Positions 35,803 to 44,354 of a stretch of 46,896 nucleotides of DNA are shown one piece after another. The DNA is from an uncultured Pseudomonadota bacterium. GTDB lineage: Bacteria; Pseudomonadota; Gammaproteobacteria; Methylococcales; Methylomonadaceae. The position numbers and the translations under genes are program-made. Within the stretch, counting starts at the first letter, position 1, and every line of letters begins with the position of its first letter. Location: the NCBI GenBank assembly GCA_903875455.1, contig CAIQWF010000165.1, positions 1-46,896 on the forward strand, read 5' to 3'. The notes below the pieces were generated by a model. It worked only from the letters and a program-made list of their open reading frames with translations, did no database searches and had not been told where the DNA came from.

Positions 35803-36660
35803 TTAGCCATAAAAAGTTTCTACAATCGATTTCATTAAATGTAAGGTACGATGTTCAATATCGTTGTCAGGATTAAATTCACTGATTTCCAGCCCGCAAA
35901 TTTTGGGTTGCTGTTTAATCTGGGATAGCGCATTTAACAAGGTTTGTGCAGGGATACCGCCAGCCACCGGAGTTTCTACACCCGGCGCATCTTCAGGGCG
36001 GATAAAGTCCAAATCGATGCTCAGGCCAATCAGATCGCAACTATGGTTAAGTTTCTCAACCGCCTGCACCAATAAATGTTCAAAATCGTGGATTTGTTCG
36101 GCAAACACAATCGTTACATCGGCATGTTTCAGCAATTCATGTTCAGCAGGCTCAAAACTGCGAGTTCCCAGTAAAATCAGATTTTCAGGCTGAATCGCCT
36201 TGATGGTGGGCAGCAAGTGCCGCAGTTTGCCATCAGCTTTTCCCAATAAAGCCGACAGCGGCATTCCGTGAATATTGCCGGATGGGGTGGTTTCAAAAGT
36301 ATGTGCGTCCATATGCGCATCCAGCCAGATTAATCCCAGGCGTTTCTCAAGGGGCAAAGCATTCAAGACTCCCGACCAGGTACCCAGCGCACAGGAGTGG
36401 TCCCCGCCAATCACCAAAAAAGGTTTATGCTGCTTGATCCAGTATTCAGTAAAACTGCTGATAGCGTCGTTTAGTTTGCAAAGTTGGGTTTCTTTTGAAT
36501 CATTTTGTTCAGGATGCAGAATTTGCCAGTGCAGTTGCAGCAGATTTTGCCGCGACGCATTGTGATCCCACTCTTCGCGCAACATTTCTGCGCCATCGCC
36601 GCAGGCCGGAGCAGGCCCTCCTAAACAGGCTGCGACCCCTAAAGTTTCTAAGACAGGCAT
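35803..36660 (-). CDS. Arginase/agmatinase-family ureohydrolase
   Basis: The 285-residue protein carries the binuclear manganese motifs of the family: GGDHSCALG near residue 85, DAHMDAH near residue 114, and SIDLDFIRPEDAPG near residue 220, with VAGGIP after it. It most resembles arginase, which hydrolyses arginine to ornithine and urea; agmatinase or another guanidino substrate cannot be excluded by eye. It converges with the mutarotase gene. A probable phosphoketolase remnant lies just upstream on the same strand. Confidence 0.9.
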   Translation of the reverse strand: MPVLETLGVAACLGGPAPACGDGAEMLREEWDHNASRQNLLQLHWQILHPEQNDSKETQLCKLNDAISSFTEYWIKQHKPFLVIGGDHSCALGTWSGVLNALPLEKRLGLIWLDAHMDAHTFETTPSGNIHGMPLSALLGKADGKLRHLLPTIKAIQPENLILLGTRSFEPAEHELLKHADVTIVFAEQIHDFEHLLVQAVEKLNHSCDLIGLSIDLDFIRPEDAPGVETPVAGGIPAQTLLNALSQIKQQPKICGLEISEFNPDNDIEHRTLHLMKSIVETFYG

Positions 36661-36726
36661 GTTTTTTTACTCACTATATGGTTTGCTGAGGCTCGATAAC
36701 AGCTTTCCACGAGATGTTTACCGGTT

Positions 36727-36834
36727 TCAATCTACTTTTAGCCGGGCCATTTTCCACTTGCGAATTTCCTGTGTATCTTCGTCATATTCACGCACATAAA
36801 GCTTGTGATTAATCAGCTTGTTAGGCTTTTGCTA
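36727..36834 (-). pseudogene. Decayed C-terminus of a phosphoketolase
   Basis: The minus strand at 36819-36727 encodes KLINHKLYVREYDEDTQEIR followed by KWKMARLKVD and a stop. This closely resembles the conserved C-terminus of xylulose-5-phosphate/fructose-6-phosphate phosphoketolase (pattern KLIEH-YI-YGEDMPEIR-WKW). Read upstream, the frame hits a TAG at 36832-36834, and a residual LAKA-like piece appears only in another frame, so the reading frame is broken. No start codon belongs to it. The identification rests on memory of the family ending; the rest of the gene is gone. Confidence 0.55.
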
Positions 36835-36863
36835 GTAGTCCTGGCAAATTATATTAGGTTGAC

Positions 36864-36907
36864 AGTTTAAATTTTAAACTTCACACTGAAAAACGTTTCA
36901 GCTGAAA
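36864..36907. promoter_or_regulatory. Palindromes upstream of the von Willebrand A gene
   Basis: AGTTTAAA-T-TTTAAACT (36864-36880) is a perfect 17-bp palindrome, and TTTCAGCTGAAA (36896-36907) is a perfect 12-bp palindrome. Both lie within 100 bp of the ATG at 36964. The sequence TGACAGTTTAA at 36860-36870 recurs at 38810-38820 before the L,D-transpeptidase gene. An operator role is possible but unproven. Confidence 0.4.
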
Positions 36908-36963
36908 TGAAACTGTCAAATAAGCAGTGAAGATTTCTTAAAAATTTTAATAGGTCGTGCACT

Positions 36964-38376
36964 ATGAAAACAAAATTTTTTTTCCAATCGCCGCAACGTT
37001 TAATTTTTAGATTAGCGTCTATATCTTTTTTTCTTGTTGCGTTTGCTTTTACTTCTTACGCAGTAGCCGCCAGTTCTGAACAGGTTCAGATTGAAGCTAA
37101 AGTCTCACAGACAGTCCTGTTACAAAATAGTGATAATACTATTTATCTGGATGTTACCATTAAAGCGCCCACGCAAACATTGACTGCGCCGCAAACTCGT
37201 CCGACCGATATGTTAATTATTCTGGATCGAAGCGGTTCAATGTCGGCTGAAAAGAAAATAAGTTTTGCCAAGGCTGCCATTCATGATGTGTTGGCACAAC
37301 TCACAAACAATGATCGTTTCGGTCTGGTGTCGTTTTCTACTAATGCCATTGTTCACTCGCCGCTGGTTCCGATTAACGAGGCTAATCGTGAAAACCTGAA
37401 CCGGATTGTAGACACCATTCCCGCAGACGGTAGCACCAACATGGGCGAAGGATTGCAGTTTGCATTGAAGTTGCTTACAGATAACCACCACGGCGAGCGG
37501 CTTAAAAAAGCTTTGTTGCTGTCTGACGGCCAAGCCAATCAAGGGATTAGTGACCCGCAAGGTTTAGCTTTTATTGTGGGGCAAATTGCCAAAACCGGCA
37601 CGGTGTTGTCGACTATTGGCATGGGGCTGGATTTTAATGAAACCTTGATGACCTCACTGGCGGATTATGGAATGGGACATTATTCGTATCTCGAAGAACT
37701 GTCTGGTTTGGGGGAGATTTTAGAGAAAGATTTAACCGATACCCGCAGCATTTATGCCAGCGCGAGTACCATTGATGTGACTTTAGGGAGTGGAGTGGCT
37801 TTGGTTGATGCCGGTGGTTATCCTATTGCGCCGCTTGGAGGCAATTCTGTACGGATTATGACCGGGCAAATTCTGGATAACACAGACAAACATTTTGTGA
37901 TGACATTTGCTGTGCCGACACAAAAAACAGGAGCTCTATCATTAGGGTCTGTGCAGTTAAACTATCAAACTGGCAAAAACCAGCTGCAAACACGGTTGCC
38001 TGATACTCATCTGAAATTGTCGGTTGTCGATACCTCACGGCAAAACGAAGCAGTAAAATCGGTGAATGCAGATGTTTATAAAAAAACCTGGACCGAAAAC
38101 AATTTAGGCAGGATGAAAAAAGCCTTGAGTGATTCAGTGCGCGAAGGCAATAAAACCAAGGCCCAGCAAACAATTAATGAATATCGTCAGGCGGTAGAGA
38201 AAGCACAAAAAGTCAGCAATGTGCCTTTGTTAACCCCCGATGTTGAAAAGGAATTAAACACCATGAACAGTCAGGTAGAGGAAAGCTTTAAAGGGGAGGC
38301 CGCAGAGCAGGATGTGAAAAGAAAGCGCTCGGCAAAAAGCATCCAGAGAGATTCTGTTTATCAGCAACGCAAATAA
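36964..38376 (+). CDS. Exported von Willebrand factor A domain protein
   Basis: The 470-residue protein has a signal peptide (about 1-35, ending near AVAAS). Its vWA domain (about 80-265) has the MIDAS motif DRSGSMS near residue 88, the conserved Thr in STNMGEGL near residue 158, and an Asp in LLSDGQAN near residue 180, so metal binding should be intact. A beta-rich segment follows, and then a basic, helical C-terminus (about 370-470). Such proteins usually mediate protein-protein contacts in the periplasm or on the surface; the partner is unknown. It is followed by a convergent small membrane gene. Confidence 0.88.
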   Translation: MKTKFFFQSPQRLIFRLASISFFLVAFAFTSYAVAASSEQVQIEAKVSQTVLLQNSDNTIYLDVTIKAPTQTLTAPQTRPTDMLIILDRSGSMSAEKKISFAKAAIHDVLAQLTNNDRFGLVSFSTNAIVHSPLVPINEANRENLNRIVDTIPADGSTNMGEGLQFALKLLTDNHHGERLKKALLLSDGQANQGISDPQGLAFIVGQIAKTGTVLSTIGMGLDFNETLMTSLADYGMGHYSYLEELSGLGEILEKDLTDTRSIYASASTIDVTLGSGVALVDAGGYPIAPLGGNSVRIMTGQILDNTDKHFVMTFAVPTQKTGALSLGSVQLNYQTGKNQLQTRLPDTHLKLSVVDTSRQNEAVKSVNADVYKKTWTENNLGRMKKALSDSVREGNKTKAQQTINEYRQAVEKAQKVSNVPLLTPDVEKELNTMNSQVEESFKGEAAEQDVKRKRSAKSIQRDSVYQQRK

Positions 38377-38382
38377 GGCTGA

Positions 38383-38724
38383 TTATGTATAAACAATAAC
38401 AAAAACGGCGAGCAAAAAAACAGCAACGAAGCAAAACAGTAATCCCCAGCTTAAAAGACTAACTTGCCATTGCGGATTAGGTCGGGGAATTAACTTTTCA
38501 TCTTGCTGTTTTTTTATTTTATCCAGCCAGATGGAGCTACCAATAAATATTCCAAAACCACAGAGAGTAACAAGCCCGTATCTCCAGAAGATATGCAAAG
38601 ACTCACTGTCGATCTCAATCGCAACACCCGCAATGCCAATTGCAGCGGCTATACCGCCAAATACCTTGCCTAGCATGGCCGGCAGGTGTTTTATTTCAAA
38701 TTGAAGCTGATTGCGTAGATTCAT
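38383..38724 (-). CDS. Small integral membrane hypothetical protein
   Basis: This 113-residue protein has three hydrophobic segments (about 14-32, 47-65 and 90-111), separated by a short polar loop with KIKKQQDEK. I do not recognise a named family. It lies between the vWA gene, with which it converges, and the divergently oriented L,D-transpeptidase gene. The start ATG 38724 is the only good candidate. Confidence 0.6.
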   Translation of the reverse strand: MNLRNQLQFEIKHLPAMLGKVFGGIAAAIGIAGVAIEIDSESLHIFWRYGLVTLCGFGIFIGSSIWLDKIKKQQDEKLIPRPNPQWQVSLLSWGLLFCFVAVFLLAVFVIVYT

Positions 38725-38935
38725 TACTGAACTCCGTTAAAGTCAATATTCTGCTGAAGACGCAAGCCGATAAACTAAACGCTTTGCTGTTGGTAACTTG
38801 ATTTAAGACTGACAGTTTAATTTACCATCCATGCTTCAAAATTTGTAGTTATGGAAGTTTCGCCTAATATAAATCATTGAAATATAAATAAACTCAAAAA
38901 TAAAGGTTACACATACAGTCAATAACTCTCAAAAT

Positions 38936-40105
38936 ATGTCGACCAGGTTTTTTCTTTTAATTTTCATGCTTTTGTTTGCTCCCATTTTATCTGGTGAGCC
39001 TTTTTGGGGAAGCAAAGCTTCTCAGCCCGTTGATACTGAGTTGAATAGCCTGAAGCCGGGGCAGTTTATCTGGAAAGGTAATGGTGTTCCTTTTGGCCCG
39101 ATGCGAGCCGAGGTGAATATTGCTGAGCAAAAAGTTTATCTTTATCGCAATGGCATTTTGATTGGAGTTTCTACTATCAGTACCGGAAGGTTCAGACGCA
39201 GTACGCCGACAGGTGCCTTTACCGTGCGGCGAAAAAACAGGTATTACCGTTCCAGAAAATACGATAATGCCCCGATGCCATACGCACAGTGGTTGACAGC
39301 AAGTATTGCCATGCACGCTGGCAAGTTGCCCGGATATCCGGCTTCTCACGGCTGTATCCGCTTACCCACAGGATTTGCCCGTCTGCTATTTGCATCGACA
39401 TCAATAGGAATGCCGGTGGCAATTAGTAGAAAAGTGCCTCTCGACTCAAACTATTCCGCGACACCGTTAGTTGCTAATAGCAAAGCAGAAAAGCTAAGCA
39501 ACACGGCAACTTTATCTCCGGCAAAAAATTTTCGCTGGCAGCCAGAAATTTCGACTGTAGGCCCAGTTTCGATAGTAATAAATAAAACGCATCAGCATAT
39601 TCTGGTTTATCGCAACGGGATTGAAATTGGTCGGGCTAAACTTTTAGCACTTCAGCACGAAAAATTGCGCGGGACTCATGCCTACATTATGCAAAAGGGC
39701 GGGGCAGCGGGGATTAACTCATTTTCGCCTGATGCCCCATCGCAACGATGGCTAGAGGTTGAGCTGCCAGGGTATAACGCTAAAGAAGGAGTGATGCTGG
39801 ATTCATCGGTGCTTCAGCAGCCCAGCATCCCTGTGGATTTTGCCAAAGCTCTCAATTCTATTTTAACGCCGGGCACAACGTTATTGATAACCGATGCTCC
39901 AATTTCCGCACAAGCGGCACAGAATGCCAATCAGAAAACCCAGGATTCAAAACGTCAAAACATTTCGCCTCAGCTAAATAAATCGCCATTAGCAAAAGCC
40001 AGAGCTGAAGTAGAATCACTGGATAGCGAGATACAAAAAACACAGGCTAAAGTTGATAGTCTCAAAAAAGATTTGGCTAATCTTGGAAAACAACAGCGTA
40101 AATAA
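38936..40105 (+). CDS. L,D-transpeptidase with a second, degenerate YkuD-like domain
   Basis: The 389-residue protein has a signal peptide (about 1-20) and a YkuD catalytic domain (about 55-165), with the motif HAGKLPGYPASHGCIRLP and catalytic Cys near residue 140. A second segment (about 205-320) repeats the same pattern (VYRNGIEIGRAKLL echoing the first domain's LYRNGILIGVSTI) but has lost the SHGC motif. The C-terminus (about 325-389) is a coiled coil rich in Lys and Gln. It would form or edit 3-3 or Braun-type peptidoglycan links in the periplasm. The second copy may bind substrate. Confidence 0.9.
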   Translation: MSTRFFLLIFMLLFAPILSGEPFWGSKASQPVDTELNSLKPGQFIWKGNGVPFGPMRAEVNIAEQKVYLYRNGILIGVSTISTGRFRRSTPTGAFTVRRKNRYYRSRKYDNAPMPYAQWLTASIAMHAGKLPGYPASHGCIRLPTGFARLLFASTSIGMPVAISRKVPLDSNYSATPLVANSKAEKLSNTATLSPAKNFRWQPEISTVGPVSIVINKTHQHILVYRNGIEIGRAKLLALQHEKLRGTHAYIMQKGGAAGINSFSPDAPSQRWLEVELPGYNAKEGVMLDSSVLQQPSIPVDFAKALNSILTPGTTLLITDAPISAQAAQNANQKTQDSKRQNISPQLNKSPLAKARAEVESLDSEIQKTQAKVDSLKKDLANLGKQQRK

Positions 40106-40168
40106 CTTTCAAAACTGCGAATATATTTTCCAGGACAATTTCGGTTTTGCCGCGCTGAATTTCATCGC

Positions 40169-40396
40169 CTAGCCGCCAACTTCCAAAACAATAATGTATT
40201 CGCCATCGACATTTTCAGAACTCAACACCTTGTGCTTGTTAATCCGGCACCAGGTAGGAATATCCTGCATCACTCCCGGGTCGGTGCAAATCACTTCTAA
40301 CGTATCACCTGCCTGTAACTGTTTGACTTTATCCTGGGTGCGGATTACCGGTAACGGGCACAGCAACCGCCGTGCGTTTAAACTATGGACTGTCAT
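40169..40396 (-). CDS. TusA-like sulfur-carrier protein
   Basis: From ATG 40396, preceded by AGGAG at 8-base spacing, the protein is 75 residues. It carries the TusA/SirA motif CPLPVIRTQ with the active-site Cys near residue 13, and the domain ends in the usual beta strands. TusA proteins hand persulfide sulfur to thiolation enzymes. The start overlaps the stop of the upstream PP-loop gene (ATGA), so the two are coupled, which suggests sulfur delivery to that enzyme. Extra cysteines occur in VICTDPG and TWCRI. Confidence 0.88.
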   Translation of the reverse strand: MTVHSLNARRLLCPLPVIRTQDKVKQLQAGDTLEVICTDPGVMQDIPTWCRINKHKVLSSENVDGEYIIVLEVGG

Positions 40397-41436
40397 ATAA
40401 ACCACTCCTGCGGCACTTCATCCGGTAAAAATGGTGCAACTGTCAATTGTTTGGTTTCGCCATTCAAAAGTTGAATTTCCACCGTTACTTCTTTTGCTTC
40501 CCGCCCTTGGCCATAACGCCCGACTAATTTTGCCGCCGTAATTAAATCCTCTTCAGTTGGTGCGCCGTCTATCATGGCTAAGGGGCCTTGATGACTGATG
40601 CCGTAAAGCTGAATAAACGATTTTCGATAACCTTCCATAAAACGCCCTTCGCCATCTTCACGAGCAACAATCACTTTAAAACGCGGATTCGGGCGAATGT
40701 GGCGACCGACTTTTAACAGCATGATGTCATCGAGTTCATATTCTTTGCTGCCACGGGTTTGCCACAAATCTACCAGCTTTTTGGAATAATTCTCATCGGT
40801 TAAAAAACAGCAGCCGCCTGCGGGCTGGGCAAAATCAACAAAACCAAATTTTTTCGCCAGATCCATTTGCGGTTTGCGCGAGCGACCACTGAAATCGTAT
40901 AACTTTTCCCGATCAATCCAGCCTTCTTTTTCCGGCAAGGTCGGCGGCAGATTTTTTCCGCACAATGGCCGCAATAACCGGTCATCGGCACCGGATTCTC
41001 TGGAAATAATCGGCATGGTGGCTTTGCGTTGCGACATGGGCCGCTGCCCTATCACTTCGCCGGTGATAATAAAATCAAAACCGTTTTCCTCCATCCATTG
41101 CTTGGCTTTGTTGACCATAAAAATCTTGCAGTCGAGACAGGGGTTCATGTTGGCGCCATAGCCGTGTTTCGGGTTAATCAACACGTCTTTGTATTCTTCA
41201 ATTACGTCGATAATGTGTAATTTGATTCCCAGCTGTTCGGCTACCCACAATGAATTATTGCGTTTAGGTTTATCTGAATCGCGCTTTCTAATCGCGTGGG
41301 TATGGCCTTCAACACAAAAGCCGGTAAAAAAATTAATCCCTTCGACATGGATTCCCTGCTCCAGCACGGCTTTGGTTGCCAACATCGAATCCAGTCCGCC
41401 GGAGATTAAGGCGACTGCTTTTATTTGTTTGCTCAT
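40393..41436 (-). CDS. PP-loop tRNA thiolation-type protein with C-terminal NFACT-R-like domain
   Basis: From ATG 41436 the protein is 347 residues; an upstream GTG at 41475 adds 13 unlikely residues. The PP-loop SGGLDSML near residue 11 is the ATP pyrophosphatase motif of MnmA/ThiI-like enzymes. CLDCK near residue 94 and GGCCFLTD near residue 197 supply possible catalytic cysteines. The C-terminal third (about 225-300, KVGRHIRPNPRFKVIVARED) resembles the RNA-binding NFACT-R domain. It is not MnmA itself: it lacks MnmA's layout and carries this extra domain. A tRNA-thiolation role with the coupled TusA-like protein is inferred. Confidence 0.8.
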   Translation of the reverse strand: MSKQIKAVALISGGLDSMLATKAVLEQGIHVEGINFFTGFCVEGHTHAIRKRDSDKPKRNNSLWVAEQLGIKLHIIDVIEEYKDVLINPKHGYGANMNPCLDCKIFMVNKAKQWMEENGFDFIITGEVIGQRPMSQRKATMPIISRESGADDRLLRPLCGKNLPPTLPEKEGWIDREKLYDFSGRSRKPQMDLAKKFGFVDFAQPAGGCCFLTDENYSKKLVDLWQTRGSKEYELDDIMLLKVGRHIRPNPRFKVIVAREDGEGRFMEGYRKSFIQLYGISHQGPLAMIDGAPTEEDLITAAKLVGRYGQGREAKEVTVEIQLLNGETKQLTVAPFLPDEVPQEWFI

Positions 41437-41530
41437 TGAGGTTTTCACTTTCAAAATAGAGCGTATTATACGCACTTGCAGAAAAAAACAAGATTGTCGA
41501 TTTAGCTTTTCATCCGGGAAGTGGTTATTT

Positions 41531-41559
41531 TTTTCAGCTTCCCTAACATACGCTATAAT
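41531..41559 (+). promoter_or_regulatory. Promoter of the pilU-like gene
   Basis: TATAAT (41554-41559) is a perfect -10 box. TTTTCA (41531-41536) at 17-bp spacing is a 4 of 6 match to the -35 box. Transcription would begin near 41566, 57 bp before ATG 41623. Confidence 0.6.
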
Positions 41560-41622
41560 CGCCTCATTGATTCACCTTTGGGGTGAAGGCCACGCATGTC
41601 ATCAAGATAGAGAGAGTATAAA

Positions 41623-42804
41623 ATGGAAAGAAACGAAGCCATGGGGTTTATGATTAAATGCCTGAAAGTCATGTTGCAGCAGGGCGGTTCGGATTTGTTC
41701 ATTACCGCCGGATTTCCGCCGGCGATGAAAGTCAAAGGGAAAATGACGCCTATCACCAAGCAGCCTTTAACCGCTGAAGATTCCAAATCTCTGACGCAGT
41801 GCATCATGAATGACAAGCAGCTGAAAGAGTTTGAAGCAACCCAGGAATGTAATTTTGCGATTTCCCCGGCAGGACTCAGCCGTTTTCGCTGTAATGCCTA
41901 TGTCCAGCAAGGCTGTCAGGGGCTGGTAATGCGGGTTATTACTGCGGAAGTGCCGAATTTTGATAAATTAGGTTTGCCGCCGATTTTAAAAGACGTGATT
42001 ATGGCGAAAAATGGCCTGATTATCATGGTAGGCGGTACGGGTTCAGGCAAATCTACCACGATGGCGGCTTTGATTGATCACCGTAACAGCAACAGTTATG
42101 GCCATATTATTACCCTGGAAGACCCGATTGAATATGTGCATCCGCATAAGAACTGCGTCATGATGCAGCGCGAAGTCGGCGTAGACACCAAAAGCTGGGA
42201 AGCGGCACTGCATAACACCTTGCGCCAAGCTCCCGATGTGATTTTGCTGGGTGAGATTCGCGATAAGGAGATTATGAACTTCGGGATGGAGTTTGCCCAA
42301 ACCGGACACTTGGCGATGGCAACCCTGCACGCCAATAACGCTAACCAGGCGATTGACCGGGTTTTAGGATTCTTCACAACTGAAACCCAGCAAAAATTAA
42401 TGGTGGATTTGTCCATTAACTTACGCGCCATCGTTTCACAGCGACTGGTTAAAACAACCGACGGCGGACGTTGTGCCGCCATTGAAATCCTGTTAAACAC
42501 GCCGTTAATTTCAGAACTGATTGCCAAAGGTGAAGCTGCCAGCATTAAGCCGATTATGGCAAAATCCAAAGAACTGGGAATGCAGACTTTTGACCAAGCT
42601 TTGTTTGACCTGTATAAATCTGGCAAGATTGAATATGAAGAAGCTATTCGCAATGCCGACTCTGCTAACGAGCTGCGCTTAAGAATCAAACTGGCCGAAG
42701 GCGGAGACTTAAGTAACAACACACTGTCTTTGCACGAGGAAGAGGAAGAGGACAGTGTGGTTGCTGCAAGCACTCCAAAACCAGGCGTTAATGCGAAACA
42801 TTAA
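41623..42804 (+). CDS. pilU: Type IV pilus retraction ATPase, PilU-type
   Basis: The 393-residue ATPase has the N-terminal PAS-like domain (about 5-105, GGSDLFITAGFPPAMKVKG) and a RecA-like domain. Walker A is GGTGSGKSTT near residue 138. The Asp box is in IITLEDPIEYVHP, Walker B is DVILLGEIRD near residue 205, and the His box is GHLAMATLHANN near residue 226. The catalytic Glu is kept. The acidic C-terminal tail (EEEEED) is typical of PilU. It works in the cytoplasm with PilT in pilus retraction. A second PilT/PilU-type ATPase follows 45 bp later. Confidence 0.9.
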   Translation: MERNEAMGFMIKCLKVMLQQGGSDLFITAGFPPAMKVKGKMTPITKQPLTAEDSKSLTQCIMNDKQLKEFEATQECNFAISPAGLSRFRCNAYVQQGCQGLVMRVITAEVPNFDKLGLPPILKDVIMAKNGLIIMVGGTGSGKSTTMAALIDHRNSNSYGHIITLEDPIEYVHPHKNCVMMQREVGVDTKSWEAALHNTLRQAPDVILLGEIRDKEIMNFGMEFAQTGHLAMATLHANNANQAIDRVLGFFTTETQQKLMVDLSINLRAIVSQRLVKTTDGGRCAAIEILLNTPLISELIAKGEAASIKPIMAKSKELGMQTFDQALFDLYKSGKIEYEEAIRNADSANELRLRIKLAEGGDLSNNTLSLHEEEEEDSVVAASTPKPGVNAKH

Positions 42805-42849
42805 TAAATCCACAATTTCTTTTACCTTGACTCCTATAAGGATAAAAAG

Positions 42850-44334
42850 ATGGACTTAACCCCGTATTTAAAATTAATCACCGAAAAAAATGCTGACGGT
42901 CTGTTTTTTAAAATAGGCTCGGTTCCTGTCGTATCATTGGGAGGCCAACAGAAGCCGGTTGGCAAAACGGTGTTTGATGCCAAACTCGTTAAAGAAGCGG
43001 CGTTTGATTTTCTCGACGACATCAAGAAAAAAGAACTGGTCCAGAATAAAACCATCTCCTTTCATTACACCAATGCCGAGCATTTCATCTTTAACATCAC
43101 CATAAATGTTGAAGGGGACGGTTTATCTTTATCTATTGAGCCGGGCCTTAAGGCCGATGACATTTCTTTAAGTGATCTGGAAGATAAAAAAATAGAGACG
43201 GTTGCTCCTGCAACTCAGGCAGACCCAAGTTTGGGAGGTATTCAGGTCTTAGGGGAGATTCCTGCTGATGGCAATCTCGACATTTTTCCTTATCTGGCAA
43301 AAATGATTGAGATTGGAGCTTCTGACATATTTTTAACCGCAGGCTCTCCGGTGAAGGCGAAAGTGTCAGGGCGTGCAATTGAATTAGACCGTTTTATCGT
43401 CACTCCTGAATTAAGCCGCTCAGGAACCCTGGGGATTATGAACGATGAGCAGCGCGAAGAGTTTGAAGCCACCAAGGATTTAGACTTTGCAATCGCCATG
43501 CCCGATGGCAGTGCCCGGTTTCGTGCCAACGCCTTCTATCAACGTAAAACCATCGGTTTGGTCATGCGCTTGATTCCTTCACAAATTCCTGATGCCAGAG
43601 AAATGGGCTTGCCGGAAATTTTGCTGGAACTGATTATGGCAAAGCGCGGGTTATTGTTAATGGTGGGCGGTACAGGCTCTGGTAAATCCACCACCCTGGC
43701 GGCCATGATTAATCACCGTAACGCCAATTCGCCCGGCCATATTTTAACCATTGAAGACCCGGTGGAGTTTTCTCACCCCAACAAGATGTCGATTGTGAAT
43801 CAGCGTGAAGTCGGTGTGGATACCGCCTCTTATGCCCGCGCCCTAAAAGCCAGTCTGCGCGAAGCTCCTGACGTAATTTTAATCGGCGAGATTCGCGATG
43901 AAGAAACCATGGAAGCGGCGCTGGAACTGGCAAATACCGGTCACTTGTGTATTTCCACCATGCACGCCAACAATGCCAATCAGGCGATGGAACGGATTGT
44001 GAACATGTTTCCACAGGCACGCCACAAACAATTATTCATGGATATTTCTGGAAACTTGAACGCAGTGATTTCGCAGCGCTTGATTCCTGATGTGCGCGGC
44101 AAACGTTGTGCGGCGATTGAGATTATGATTAATACCCCGCATATCGCCACTTTGATTTTGAAAGGCGAGCTCTATGCGATTAAAGAGGCGATGGCAACTA
44201 GCGGCAGTAAAGGCATGAAAACCTTTGATAGTGCTCTTTATGATTTATATAAAGAAGGGAAAATTACTCTGGATGAGGCTTTGAAAAATGCCGACTCTCA
44301 AAATGATATGGAAGCAAAAATCAATTTCGGTTAA
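42850..44334 (+). CDS. PilT/PilU-type ATPase with duplicated N-terminal domain
   Basis: The 494-residue protein has a complete PilT-family ATPase in its C-terminal two thirds: PAS-like domain about 142-245, Walker A GGTGSGKSTT near residue 275, Walker B DVILIGEIRD near residue 342, and His box GHLCISTMHANN near residue 363. Residues 1-100 are an additional, diverged copy of the same PAS-like domain: DLTPYLKLITEKNADGLFFK aligns with DIFPYLAKMIEIGASDIFLT. Normal PilT is about 345 residues. The extra domain may regulate the hexamer or bind a partner. It follows the pilU-like gene at 45 bp, with AAGGA before ATG 42850. Confidence 0.9.
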   Translation: MDLTPYLKLITEKNADGLFFKIGSVPVVSLGGQQKPVGKTVFDAKLVKEAAFDFLDDIKKKELVQNKTISFHYTNAEHFIFNITINVEGDGLSLSIEPGLKADDISLSDLEDKKIETVAPATQADPSLGGIQVLGEIPADGNLDIFPYLAKMIEIGASDIFLTAGSPVKAKVSGRAIELDRFIVTPELSRSGTLGIMNDEQREEFEATKDLDFAIAMPDGSARFRANAFYQRKTIGLVMRLIPSQIPDAREMGLPEILLELIMAKRGLLLMVGGTGSGKSTTLAAMINHRNANSPGHILTIEDPVEFSHPNKMSIVNQREVGVDTASYARALKASLREAPDVILIGEIRDEETMEAALELANTGHLCISTMHANNANQAMERIVNMFPQARHKQLFMDISGNLNAVISQRLIPDVRGKRCAAIEIMINTPHIATLILKGELYAIKEAMATSGSKGMKTFDSALYDLYKEGKITLDEALKNADSQNDMEAKINFG

Positions 44335-44354
44335 AGCATTGTCTGAATCAAGAT

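Noticed and set aside
41516-41543. GGGAAG/CTTCCC hairpin before the pilU-like promoter
   Set aside because: The stem is only 6 bp with a long loop and overlaps the -35 region; probably incidental.
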